Origin: Acidobacteriaceae bacterium
GTDB lineage: Bacteria; Acidobacteriota; Terriglobia; Terriglobales; Acidobacteriaceae
Direction of reading: 5' to 3'
Assembly: GCA_003134655.1 (NCBI GenBank)
Contig: PLBY01000033.1
Coordinates: 1 to 43,301 of the forward strand
DNA: 43,301 nt
Positions 9,393 to 16,912 of the stretch are shown piece by piece (position 1 is the first letter of the stretch; every line of letters starts with the position of its first letter). The notes beneath the pieces are model-generated. The model was given only the letters and a program-made list of their open reading frames with translations, was not told where the DNA came from and did not search any database. Both the position numbers and the translations under genes were made by a program.

Positions 9393-9796
9393 GCTCGGGA
9401 ACCTCCAAGGTTCGTTGATTTTGGATTTACAGCATGTAAAATTCAGCGTCTCGCAGAGGGAATCAGTGATGACTTCCGGACATGTTTAACGGGGGGATTT
9501 GCGAACTAGACCACAAATTGTTGCGGCCAATGACCTTGATTAGCCCTAGTGTACACCAAAAAGATTGCACGCCTTACCCCACGCAAGTGCCATGCCGGAG
9601 AGGTTTTGGCAATTGTACTGTAAATTGATAAGGATAAAAGCTAAACCTTGAGTTTTTCCGAGGCGCCCGCTTCTTGGCATCCTTGGATGTGAAAAGAGTT
9701 GCACAGGATAGGGGATTGCTCTTCCTCTGAAACACTGGATGTGCAAGATATTGCGCACCCGATTCCGAGAGTGTTCGAAACTCCCAAAGGATAGTC
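9393..9796 (-). promoter_or_regulatory. Leader and promoter region of the sulfate-activation operon
   Basis: About 400 bases without a convincing gene. On the minus strand GAACC-ttgga-GGTTC (complement of 9399-9413) forms a 5-bp stem enclosing most of the GGAGG ribosome binding site for the TTG start. Further upstream, TTTACA-gca-TGTAAA (9426-9440) is a 6-bp inverted repeat that could be an operator. I do not recognise a SAM or other known riboswitch. A 95-codon minus-strand frame at 9546-9833 overlaps the next gene and looks non-coding. Confidence 0.4.
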
Positions 9797-10528
9797 CTAC
9801 GACGTCAGACGCCATCCGTGCCCGCGGACGCACAGAGCGGCGACATATCCATGGGCCGCCTGTACCTCCCGCAGCGACCAGTTCGCTGCTTCGCTACTGT
9901 CAGGGCGGGTCGAAAGCAATGCGTTATCATCCCCGGGTTTTAGGGAGACGTCAAACTGGTGAAGAGGCAAAGACAGGCCGGATCCTTGCGCTTTGATGTA
10001 TGCCTCCTTTCGGGTCCAGCACCGGAAGAAGGCGTCATACCTCTCCGGCGGCTCGAGCATGGCGAGCTGACGCTGTTCTTCCTCTGAAAAGAATCGGCGG
10101 GCGATTGTTTCGTGGTCGAAGTTCTCACGAAGCTGTTCCACATCGACGCCGAGTAACCGTCCCCGCGCAAAGGCAAGCAGCGCAATTGCGCCGGAGTGAG
10201 AGACGTTGAACTCCACTTGACTGTCCGACCGCGGTGAACTCAACGATGGTTTTTCTTTATGTGAGTATCCAAACACCAGTTCGGTTGGATCGGAATGAAC
10301 GTAACCGGCGAGTATCATCCGCAATAGGGCACGCGTCGCCGTAAAGTGTTGACGGTCCTTAGAAAAATGAAAACGTGAAGCCCGCGCCTGTTCGTCCTCT
10401 GACAGGATCTGCTTCCATCTCGGTTCTGCTTCCGCCACGGCGGCTAAGTCAACGTTCCAGAGATGGACTTCATCCTCAGGCAGCGAGAGCGGCGATTGGA
10501 GACTAAACGCAACGTCGGAAATGTTCAT
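9797..10528 (-). CDS. 4'-phosphopantetheinyl transferase (Sfp type)
   Basis: A 243-residue protein of Sfp/AcpT length. Family motifs are present in order: an Arg-rich RxFHFSKDRQHFTATRALLR region, VEFNVSHSG, GVDVEQL (magnesium-binding acidic motif), and FRCWTRKEAYIKAQGSG (W-x-KEA-xKA). These enzymes transfer phosphopantetheine from CoA to carrier proteins of fatty-acid, polyketide or peptide synthesis. No carrier-protein or synthase gene is in the window, so the partner is unknown. It is transcribed towards the sat leader and stands alone. It begins with ATG at 10528. Confidence 0.9.
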   Translation of the reverse strand: MNISDVAFSLQSPLSLPEDEVHLWNVDLAAVAEAEPRWKQILSEDEQARASRFHFSKDRQHFTATRALLRMILAGYVHSDPTELVFGYSHKEKPSLSSPRSDSQVEFNVSHSGAIALLAFARGRLLGVDVEQLRENFDHETIARRFFSEEEQRQLAMLEPPERYDAFFRCWTRKEAYIKAQGSGLSLPLHQFDVSLKPGDDNALLSTRPDSSEAANWSLREVQAAHGYVAALCVRGHGWRLTS

Positions 10529-10768
10529 TCAGTCCACCCACCACGCGAGGTCATGCCAGTCTAAAGGAAGAAGGTACTGTGACGAAATTGCTAAGCGAGC
10601 CGACCTTTGGCGATTATCGGGTCCGCGCAGGCTGCGCTGCGTGTCCCACTACTCTGGGACACCCTTAAGCCAAATGTCGGGCTTCTCTCGCAACGCTACT
10701 GGACCTGAAGGTGGAAGCGCGTTAGTCCGATGCGTGAGCATAGAAGAATCGTCTATCTTCCGGCCTAG

Positions 10769-11023
10769 TCAAGGCTGCTTTTGCCCGTGCAATGTCACGG
10801 TATTGTGGGTCTCGCTGTGGCATATGGTGCAGAGCGTTATAAGGTTTTCCTCGGAATCATCGCCAGAGTGGCTGCGAAACTGTTGGTGATGGACTTCCAG
10901 GTTTGACATCGAACCGCACGACTGACATCGCCAGCCATCGCGACGCAGAACCACCTGTCGCAGGTTCTCGTACCCCAACGGATCCAGCCGCAAGCGCACT
11001 GGCTTCGGGTCGGTTGAGCTCAT
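10769..11023 (-). CDS. HNH endonuclease, module copy 1
   Basis: An 84-residue stand-alone HNH nuclease. A zinc-knuckle WRCQSCGS pair is followed by LEVHHQQFRSHSGDDS and ENLITLCTICHSETH; the HH, N and H of the HNH fold and the second CxxC are all visible. The ATG overlaps the stop of the upstream gene (ATGA at 11020-11023), so it is translationally coupled as the last gene of the five-gene operon. The N-terminal two thirds match the second copy (23209-23472), but after NLITLC the two diverge completely, so the 3' end of copy 1 has a different history. Its role could be phage-like DNA cleavage or mobility. Confidence 0.88.
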   Translation of the reverse strand: MSSTDPKPVRLRLDPLGYENLRQVVLRRDGWRCQSCGSMSNLEVHHQQFRSHSGDDSEENLITLCTICHSETHNTVTLHGQKQP

Positions 11024-11718
11024 GAGGCATTCTCACTTAAGCCCTGGAGAAATTCCTGCTGTTGTTCTCCGGACAGAAATTTGAAGAACCTCGTCATCGA
11101 GAACAGCAGCGTCTCCGAATCCCCGTTGTCGAGGTTCGCTCCGGCCAGAAAGTCCGCACAGATCATTTCCAGACAGTAGCCTCGAGATCGATCACTTCCC
11201 AGCATCAGAGCCGCCGTTTCGATTGCTTTCTCAATGACCGGCATCTGGCTCTGGTAGACCTTGAAGTAGATAATCTCCCACGGTTCCGTTTCCTTCCCCG
11301 TCAGCTCTTTCTCGACCGCTTTTTTGAAGTCCTCCTTCGGCATCTGACGGGCTCTATGCAACCAGGTTGCACAATCGAAGTTCTGCCGGTCCCGCCTCGC
11401 CAGCTTCACCAGCTCGATCCCCTTCGCCCACCCCACTTCCTTCAGTTCCTTCCTTGCCTGCGGTGGCAGGTGTTCGTGGATCGACATCAGGTAGTACGCC
11501 TTCCTCCGCGACTCCGGGAAACGCCTCTCCAGAAACTCGTCGAAACACTTCAGACTCTCCAGCCTCCAGTACTGTCCTGCCCGTACCTCGCATAGATAGC
11601 GCCCCAGTTCGACGAACTTGGTGTCGCGCTCGGTTTCCTTCCGCTGCTCCCAGGCCAGAATCTCGTCAATCTTGCCCAGTACGAACACGGCTCGGTGACG
11701 ATTGAACTTCGGAGGCAT
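11020..11718 (-). CDS. Conserved module protein of unknown function, copy 1
   Basis: From the ATG at 11718 (MPPKFNRHRAVF) this is a 232-residue, charged, mostly helical soluble protein. The frame is open further upstream, but those codons overlap the nuclease gene and look non-genuine. Residues ~30-75 (ELGRYLCEVRAG, then FDEFLERRFPESRRKAYYL) resemble the helix pattern of phage DUF3102-like proteins, in which a short helix-turn-helix-like stretch is preceded by a GxxLxExR motif; this is a weak resemblance only. It differs from its copy (23469-24167) at about 12 residues. It lies between a nuclease gene (11-base gap) and the HNH gene (4-base overlap), so it probably acts in the same DNA process. 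Confidence 0.8.
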   Translation of the reverse strand: MPPKFNRHRAVFVLGKIDEILAWEQRKETERDTKFVELGRYLCEVRAGQYWRLESLKCFDEFLERRFPESRRKAYYLMSIHEHLPPQARKELKEVGWAKGIELVKLARRDRQNFDCATWLHRARQMPKEDFKKAVEKELTGKETEPWEIIYFKVYQSQMPVIEKAIETAALMLGSDRSRGYCLEMICADFLAGANLDNGDSETLLFSMTRFFKFLSGEQQQEFLQGLSENAS

Positions 11719-11728
11719 AGGCGGATAC

Positions 11729-12532
11729 TCAGTAATTAAGCTCGTCAAGCCAATCAAGATTGTCGGCTCCTGGACGCCGCACCACAGCGGCGTCGATCAT
11801 TTCCTGCTTTCCTAGGCAGAGGCCCACATACGGACAGGTGCTACAAGGGTTCTGGGGAAAGCGGATCCCACTGTGCGGCAGAAAATCAGCCGATTCAATT
11901 CGACGGATCGTGCCTTCGACCAGGCGGCCAAACTCCTGGCGCTGTTCGTCGGTGATCGAGGTGCGCAGATACTGAACCTCGACCAGGCTCTTGCGGACGA
12001 AGACGATCTGGGCCACTTCCGCAATGCCAGTGATCCACGAATAGCAGATCAGCTGCGGATCAAGAGACAGCAGGTCCTCGGGCTCTTCCGGGTATCGGCT
12101 CGAACTGGTCTTCCACTCGAGCAGGCAGCGCTTGCCGTCAAGGCTCCCAATGGCGTCGATGTAAGCAACAAAGTCATTGTGGCCGGCGATCTGCCGGGTG
12201 GACTTGATCTGCAGGTTGCGCCGAGGATCGCCGACCTCAACGCGACCATCCTGGCAGAACCGGGTTAAAAGCATCAGTCCTTGGCGGAGCATGCGATCCC
12301 ATGAGTCTCGGGCGGAGTAATGCAAGTCTTGATTCTGACAAGCAGACCACTCGGTGAACAGGACTGCTCCTGGGTCTTCCCGGCGAAAGAGAGCACCCAG
12401 CGCTTGTTCGAAGGCTCGTCCGAAGAGCATCGCCGCCCGGGTATCCTTCTCCTTCCAGCCATCGAGATAGCGATGGCGATATCGGCGCGGGCAGGTGAGG
12501 TATTGGCTGATCTGCGTGTAGCTGTAGGTCAT
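11729..12532 (-). CDS. PD-(D/E)XK nuclease (RecB/AddB/Cas4-like, PDDEXK_1), module copy 1
   Basis: 267 residues from the ATG at 12532, which shares one base with the upstream stop (TGATG). The opening SYTQISQYLTCPRRY is typical of PDDEXK_1 proteins. The core is D126 (AYIDAI), E139-x-K141 (LLEWKTSS) and the trailing QL-CYS motif (Q160). Cysteines C14, C230, C233 and C239 match the four ligands of an Fe-S cluster as in Cas4 and AddB. The H usually seen in GxxxH is replaced (FGRAFEQAL). In this context it may be the exonuclease of a Red-like pair. It is about 92 percent identical to 24178-24981. Confidence 0.88.
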   Translation of the reverse strand: MTYSYTQISQYLTCPRRYRHRYLDGWKEKDTRAAMLFGRAFEQALGALFRREDPGAVLFTEWSACQNQDLHYSARDSWDRMLRQGLMLLTRFCQDGRVEVGDPRRNLQIKSTRQIAGHNDFVAYIDAIGSLDGKRCLLEWKTSSSRYPEEPEDLLSLDPQLICYSWITGIAEVAQIVFVRKSLVEVQYLRTSITDEQRQEFGRLVEGTIRRIESADFLPHSGIRFPQNPCSTCPYVGLCLGKQEMIDAAVVRRPGADNLDWLDELNY

Positions 12533-12960
12533 CAGGCCACCTGCGGATTGTCCAGATTTGCCGGCGAAAGTTCTTCCCAACGGTCGGCGGGAGCAAAGCC
12601 GTCCAGTCGGAGCAATGAAGCACCGTTGAAGATGATGTGGCTAATCTTCACCACTCCGCGCAAGCCAACGAGCTGCTTCTCATCGACCTCGTCGCGTTCC
12701 AATTGCTCAATGTCGTAGCCAAAGTCGCGCAGGAACCAGTTCAGCTTCCACAGAGCTTTCGGGCTGCAATAGAGTCGACTAGAAAGGACACCGCCGGCAA
12801 AGCGACTGGGCTCAAGAATGGACAGAGCCAGTGTGTAGTAGGGCTTCTGTGCCTGCCGCTGGAACCTGACTCGTTGCACGCAGACAAGGAAGACCCCGTC
12901 GGGTGCCTGTTCGGTGGCGGAACGATCGGCGGCGTGCAGTCCGGTAATCTGACGTTTCAT
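12532..12960 (-). CDS. Candidate ssDNA-binding protein (DUF669-like), module copy 1
   Basis: A 142-residue protein, MKRQITGLHAADR onward. Its beta-rich first half (GVFLVCVQRVRFQRQAQKPYYTLALSI) and LWKLNWFLRDFGYD resemble the small OB-fold-like, phage-encoded ssDNA-binding proteins found beside annealing proteins (DUF669 type). I infer this from pattern and position, not from a diagnostic motif. The ATG overlaps the upstream stop (ATGA, 12957-12960), and the stop overlaps the nuclease start. The second copy, 24981-25409, differs at about 14 of 142 positions. Confidence 0.75.
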   Translation of the reverse strand: MKRQITGLHAADRSATEQAPDGVFLVCVQRVRFQRQAQKPYYTLALSILEPSRFAGGVLSSRLYCSPKALWKLNWFLRDFGYDIEQLERDEVDEKQLVGLRGVVKISHIIFNGASLLRLDGFAPADRWEELSPANLDNPQVA

Positions 12961-13715
12961 GCGGCTCCTTCCTTCTGGACTGGATAGCTATTGAGTTGGC
13001 AGAGCAGGGCATTACGGTCCTTCTCGGCCCAATCGGCCAGATGCGTGACGAAGTTTTCCACCTGTTCACGGGTAGCATCGCGCAGGGCCTTCACTCCGCA
13101 GAAATCCGTCGCATAGGACTTGACCAGGTTGGGATCGAGTTGATGCTGACGGATGATCTGGCACAGTCGATCGCGAACTTTCGGGCCACCGTGGTTACCA
13201 TTGCCATTTGCAGGTTGCGGAAGCTTCCTGGTCTCTGCGCGCGAAGCGGGTGCGCTAGCGAGGGCGCCGATCTCCTCGACGGAGCAGATCCCGATGCCAT
13301 AAGCCTTGCGCAGGGCGCGGTTGACGGCCCTGGTTTCTGCCACTCGCATTTCGGCCCCGTGGACAAGGAACGAAACATTGGAAGGATCGGCGTCGCCATA
13401 GCCGACAAATCCGGAGGAGCCCTTGGATGGGAAGACCGTTGCCTTTAGAACAAACCGGTTTGCCGCGGAATCGCAAAGCGAATCGACGGCCTCGACGTGG
13501 ATGCCGCTGCATCTTTTGCGGCGCGCGAGTCCGATTAGGCCTGTGTGTGTAACGTACCAACCATTATGCAGGTAGAGCAAATCGCCGGCGCTCACTGAAA
13601 ACCTGTGTTGGTTTGCAATTTCCCGCAGATCAGCAAGAGCTTCCCGAGAGAGATTATTCCAGATCCTTCGGGCCACGCGGATAGCTGTCCGACCAGTGTT
13701 TCTTTTCCTTTTCAT
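12957..13715 (-). CDS. Candidate Rad52/ERF-like single-strand annealing protein, module copy 1
   Basis: 252 residues from the ATG at 13715 (MKRKRNTGR), preceded by AGAGAGG. The frame extends up to 14006, but that part crosses the promoter and the divergent small gene. The core contains GYGDADPSNVS, then AETRAVNRALRKAYGIG and CSVEEIGAL. The TRA-x-RAL-x-G-G pattern is seen in phage annealing proteins (ERF, Sak3/DUF1071, Rad52-like), hence the tentative call. A linker rich in P, N and G and a C-terminal helical domain (residues ~170-252) follow. The C-terminal half is nearly identical to the copy at 25406-26176, whereas the N-terminal ~100 residues are only about 40-50 percent identical. It is the first gene of the operon. 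Confidence 0.75.
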   Translation of the reverse strand: MKRKRNTGRTAIRVARRIWNNLSREALADLREIANQHRFSVSAGDLLYLHNGWYVTHTGLIGLARRKRCSGIHVEAVDSLCDSAANRFVLKATVFPSKGSSGFVGYGDADPSNVSFLVHGAEMRVAETRAVNRALRKAYGIGICSVEEIGALASAPASRAETRKLPQPANGNGNHGGPKVRDRLCQIIRQHQLDPNLVKSYATDFCGVKALRDATREQVENFVTHLADWAEKDRNALLCQLNSYPVQKEGAA

Positions 13716-13736
13716 GAGAATCGCAGCCTCTCTTTT

Positions 13737-13754
13737 ATACTTAGCGTTAAGTAT
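13737..13754. promoter_or_regulatory. Palindromic operator O1 downstream of module 1 promoter
   Basis: ATACTTA-gcgt-TAAGTAT has 7-bp perfect arms. The half-site resembles that of the operator at 13768-13787, with a centre-to-centre distance of 32 bp, about three helical turns. It lies just after the expected transcription start of the recombination operon, as a roadblock or cooperative site would. Confidence 0.6.
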
Positions 13755-13765
13755 CGTTGCTCCTG

Positions 13766-13795
13766 AGTATACTAAGCGCTTAGTATAAAAGTCAA
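13766..13795 (-). promoter_or_regulatory. Sigma70-type promoter of recombination module 1
   Basis: On the minus strand TTGACT (13795-13790) is followed after 18 bases by TATACT (13771-13766), close to consensus. The 20-bp palindrome at 13768-13787 fills the spacer and overlaps the -10 box, so a bound repressor would block it. The operon start codon is about 50 bases downstream. Confidence 0.6.
13768..13787. promoter_or_regulatory. Perfect 20-bp palindromic operator O2 of module 1
   Basis: TATACTAAGCGCTTAGTATA is its own reverse complement. It sits between the recombination operon (minus) and the small divergent gene at 13847 (plus), overlaps the -10 box of the former and could also cover a divergent promoter. 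A matching repressor gene was not recognised in the window. Confidence 0.65.
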
Positions 13796-13846
13796 TGGCG
13801 GTGTTTGCTTTCTTGGTGGGAGTAAGGCTAAGTTTGAAGCTACCCC

Positions 13847-14011
13847 ATGTCCGAGAAGAAAGAGAAAAATCCAAATGCTGTAGCTTTGGGTCGCCTGGGT
13901 GCCAAAGCGCGGCAGGAGAAGCTAACGCCTGAACGGCGGCGAGAAATCGCCCGGAACGCGATCCGTGCTCGTTGGGCGAAGGCAAAGAAAAAGAAGAAGA
14001 CTCCAAGTTAA
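13847..14011 (+). CDS. Small basic KARxEKLxxERRxEIAR-type protein
   Basis: A 54-residue, Lys/Arg-rich protein. The segment LGRLGAKARQEKLTPERR followed by IARNAIRARWAKAKKKKK is a recurrent small-protein motif (GGKARAEKLSPERRSEIARKAARARW type) seen in phage and accessory regions; function unknown, nucleic-acid binding plausible. It is divergent from recombination module 1 and shares the palindromic control region. Codon use (mostly G/C third positions) supports coding. The ribosome binding site is not obvious. Confidence 0.65.
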   Translation: MSEKKEKNPNAVALGRLGAKARQEKLTPERRREIARNAIRARWAKAKKKKKTPS

Positions 14012-15020
14012 TTTGATGCGTCAGTTTGGAAGTGAGGGGTGGTAGCAGGATTCGAATTTCACAGGTTGGGGCTGCCGGCTAAGGCGTTGGCCGCCAGCGC
14101 CCGGCGCTAGGATACTCGAGAATGTGCGGAAGTCTTGAGGCCTACAAGCAGAAGGACCTAAGTTTACGCAGCGCTTGGTTGCCAACCAAAAGGCCAGGGT
14201 CAAAGCTCATGAAGGCGTCCGAGTGGGTCCAGAGTTGAATCTCCCCCCTGGGCGAATTCGGGTAGCCTTAGGATCATGAGCGTGGGTCGCCAGAAAGATT
14301 GGTCACCCTAGGGTTGCAGCCGGCCTCGCACCTCTTCTCAATTTGCAGCTCCGCGCAATTGACGCGACGGACCAGGACCAGCGGATCTCCAGGCTAGAAG
14401 AGATACACGCTGCGTTGGAGCAGAGAATGCCAAAGTCTCGAACTCGCGACTAGCAAGTTGGGTGAACGACGACACATTGACATGGAAAGTGGTAGACGCC
14501 GCTAGAAGCTATCAGGCATGTAGGCTAACGTACAGCTTATAAACGAGTAAATAACAGCTTTCGATCGGTTAAGCCATCAGACTGAAGAAAGCCATCGAGC
14601 CCCCCCTTCCTAATCGCGAAATCCTCCGAACGCTTCCGACCTCTTTATGGGACTCGGTCCCTGGGCCAGTCGTGTAATTTGTGCCAGGCTCTGTCGCGAG
14701 ATTCAGACAGGGAGGTGGAGCGCATGATCGCGACGCGGCCGAGCGCCATGGGGTTCGTGATGTGGTCACCGCGACCCACTACGGGAACTCGAACATCGCC
14801 AAGAGTTCGGCGTCACTAACGCAGACTGTGCACCAATAGCGGGCGCCCCGGCTGCATGCGAAATCTGGTCGCATCCTGTGTTTCAGGATCGGAACGTGTG
14901 TCTCGATTCGCGAACTGCGGCGAACTGGCCGCGCCGGATGTAGCGATCGGTGGTCCATAAACGAGAGCAGCAGGTAGCTGCGCGAGTGAGGTGGGCCAGG
15001 TCAACCCGCAAGTCAGGACC
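14012..15020. other. 1-kb gene-poor region with remnants
   Basis: No intact gene. An open stretch at 14313-14453 (+) ends in a helical, coiled-coil-like tail (RISRLEEIHAALEQRM) but lacks a start and is probably a gene relic. At 14036-14060 the minus strand reads ATTCGAATCCTGCTACCACC, which looks like a tRNA 3' end, though the rest of a tRNA is absent. At 14664-14687 there is an IS-end-like sequence repeated at 28944-28967. The remainder shows nothing recognisable. Confidence 0.4.
14664..14687. repeat. IS-end-like sequence, copy A
   Basis: GGCCAGTCGTGTAATTTGTG plus CC matches 28944-28967 at about 21 of 23 positions, in the same orientation. The GTGTAATTTGTGCC core resembles terminal repeats of IS256/Mutator-type elements, but no transposase gene is attached. 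Confidence 0.35.
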
Positions 15021-16238
15021 TCAGCGGCTCTCTGGCCTCCCTGCTGGTGTGGGCGTGAAATAACGCACTGTAACATCATCCCCGATATATGCTACCCGAC
15101 TATCGGCGGTCGGCCTCCGCTGCGGCGCCGGTGGGTACGTGAAATAGCGCACCGTAACATCTTCTCCGATGTAATCGACTTCATTCTTCCCGACCCGCAC
15201 ACGCCGGACCTTGGGACTTGCCTTTTTCGCGGGAGTTGGTGCGGGCTGGATTGCGGAGGTGGTTTTCGCAGGCATTGCTTCCGCGGCTTTGGGGCGCGCC
15301 TGCGAATCGATGGCGGTTGATGTCGGTCGAGCCGACGATTCCAAGGGCGACACCGGGCGGCGACCGCTGTAGGCGATCCAGCAAGTTAGCACTAGCGCGG
15401 TAGAAACCGCTGCCAGTCCCAAGTTCCGCTGGCGCCTAAGCCACTTGACGTCCTTCACACGGTGCATGATCTTGCCCGGGAGCCAGGATGGCTGTTTGCG
15501 TATTGGCAACGCCCTGTCCGCTGCCAAGGAGGCGCTGCATCGCTGGCTGATGGAATGCTGGGCGGGTGAGAGGGGCAAAGATCCGGTGTTGTTGGGAAAC
15601 ATCTCCCCTTGATCTGCGATCTGCTCAACAGCGTGTGGAAGGATCGGCAGTTGGGCAATCGGGTTTCTTTTCTGTTCAAACTGGACGGCCGGAAAAATGG
15701 CCGACTCAATCTGTTGCGCCATCAATTGATACGTACGTACCTCGCCGTCTTGGAAGACGTGCGCTTCGCTGAACAGGACCTCCAGTACTCCCGCCACGGC
15801 TCGACCGTGATAAATCGCCAAGATTAGAAGGGATCGGGCTCCGAACTGCCGACAGATAGCGGCTTCAATCCGTGTGTCTGTCTGGGCATCCTCGACACGG
15901 AGAATCTCGCGGCTTTTGTTGGTATCTGCTGCAACAGTCAGTGAGGCGTTCACCTGCCGACCTACATAAGATGCGGTACTTCCGCTTCCGGCACGGTAAA
16001 TTAGTTGGTCTCCCTTTAGCAGGCCGATGGCGACGCCGGTGGCGTTGGCGACGTTTCGGGCGGACTCAACGATGTGGTGCATTGCACCATCCACGTCGAG
16101 TTCGCCCCTCGTGACCAACCGTTGGACTTCCATAACGGCGGAGAGCGATTGGCTATCTATCTGACTCTCCTGCACCGCAAATGCGGCGGCCAAAAGCTGC
16201 TGGAAAGTTTCGCGATCGAGGCTGGAATGGATACTCAT
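15021..16238 (-). CDS. GAF-domain membrane protein
   Basis: 405 residues from the ATG at 16238 (MSIHSSLDRETF); an alternative ATG at 16310 is possible and neither has a strong ribosome binding site. Residues ~40-205 form a GAF domain (VQRLVTRGELDVDGAMHHIV, NATGVAIGLLKGDQLIYRAG, GARSLLILAIYHGRAVAGVL). A basic stretch precedes one transmembrane helix (NLGLAAVSTALVLTCWIAY, ~280-300). An Ala/Pro/Ser-rich linker then leads to two copies of YIG-x-DVTVRYFT at the C-terminus. It resembles the GAF protein at 31293-33098 in its N-terminal layout but lacks a zinc ribbon. It is probably a membrane-anchored sensor; the ligand is unknown. Confidence 0.8.
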   Translation of the reverse strand: MSIHSSLDRETFQQLLAAAFAVQESQIDSQSLSAVMEVQRLVTRGELDVDGAMHHIVESARNVANATGVAIGLLKGDQLIYRAGSGSTASYVGRQVNASLTVAADTNKSREILRVEDAQTDTRIEAAICRQFGARSLLILAIYHGRAVAGVLEVLFSEAHVFQDGEVRTYQLMAQQIESAIFPAVQFEQKRNPIAQLPILPHAVEQIADQGEMFPNNTGSLPLSPAQHSISQRCSASLAADRALPIRKQPSWLPGKIMHRVKDVKWLRRQRNLGLAAVSTALVLTCWIAYSGRRPVSPLESSARPTSTAIDSQARPKAAEAMPAKTTSAIQPAPTPAKKASPKVRRVRVGKNEVDYIGEDVTVRYFTYPPAPQRRPTADSRVAYIGDDVTVRYFTPTPAGRPESR

Positions 16239-16621
16239 ACCCGACTCTGCGGCGACTCTATCGTGCGGACATTGGCGGCAAGGGGGCCGAACCACTTTCG
16301 GAGCCGACATCCGCAGTCTTTCATCGTCCGACAGTACTGTCAATGGCAGCGCGCAAAAGGGGCCCGAGCAGATCGGAAGGTGGCGTTGATGGGTCCTGTC
16401 GCCACTCGTTTGGGGTGGGGAGAGGCGTGGAAATATTCCGTTTAGACTCCCAACCAAGTCAATGCGTAAAATTGATGTAAAGATCAACAACGGTTTAAGC
16501 CACGGGTAACAGAGACAGGGACCCAAGCGGACCTCTCCGAGAGCGGTGCTGCGGAAATAAGAATTCAAAGTGTGTTTGTACTCACTGATAATTCTTAGGA
16601 TTTCCTGTAACAAGGAATCCT
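16239..16621. other. Intergenic region between divergent genes
   Basis: About 380 bases between the GAF gene (minus) and the small plus-strand gene at 16622. The GAF reading frame stays open to 16613, but its extra N-terminal residues are not domain-like. No clear promoter or repeat was identified. Confidence 0.3.
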
Positions 16622-16912
16622 ATGGGGAATGATTGCCTGTGCACCCCCGAAGCAGTATCCGCAGAATGGTTCCTCGCCAATGTCATGGGGAAGTTCCGCG
16701 GGTTCGAGTCGCGCACTCACCCGCTCCACTTGGCCTCTACTATAGCCTTGCTGTTCCCGGAACTGAAGTTCAAACTCTACGAGGTCCACGGTGGCGGGAA
16801 GGATGTAGAAGGAACTTGGGCTGTGGCCCATGGCGCCCTGATCCAAGAGCGAGAATTGCCCCCGCCGCACTGCCAGAAGTTCTGCGTTTACTGGGTTGAA
16901 CTCTCCTTGTAG
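16622..16912 (+). CDS. Small hypothetical protein
   Basis: A 96-residue protein, MGNDCLCTPEAV onward, with strong G/C bias at third codon positions and AAGGA about 6 bases before the ATG, both favouring a real gene. It is probably a small mixed alpha/beta protein (STIALLFPELKFKLYEVHGG). I do not recognise a family. It is divergent from the GAF gene and next to a decayed HNH copy. Confidence 0.55.
   Translation: MGNDCLCTPEAVSAEWFLANVMGKFRGFESRTHPLHLASTIALLFPELKFKLYEVHGGGKDVEGTWAVAHGALIQERELPPPHCQKFCVYWVELSL

Noticed and set aside
9546..9833. Minus-strand 95-codon frame upstream of the sulfate operon
   Set aside because: It overlaps the phosphopantetheinyl transferase gene, lacks a ribosome binding site and shows no coding bias or domain.
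10641..10662. Hairpin GTGTCCC-N8-GGGACAC as a terminator
   Set aside because: No T tract follows on either strand; kept only as an unexplained 7-bp inverted repeat between the HNH and sfp-type genes.
16690..16740. T-arm-like sequence GCGGGTTCGAGTCGCGC suggesting a tRNA
   Set aside because: No matching acceptor 5' strand, D-arm or anticodon arm upstream, and the stretch lies inside a probable coding gene.
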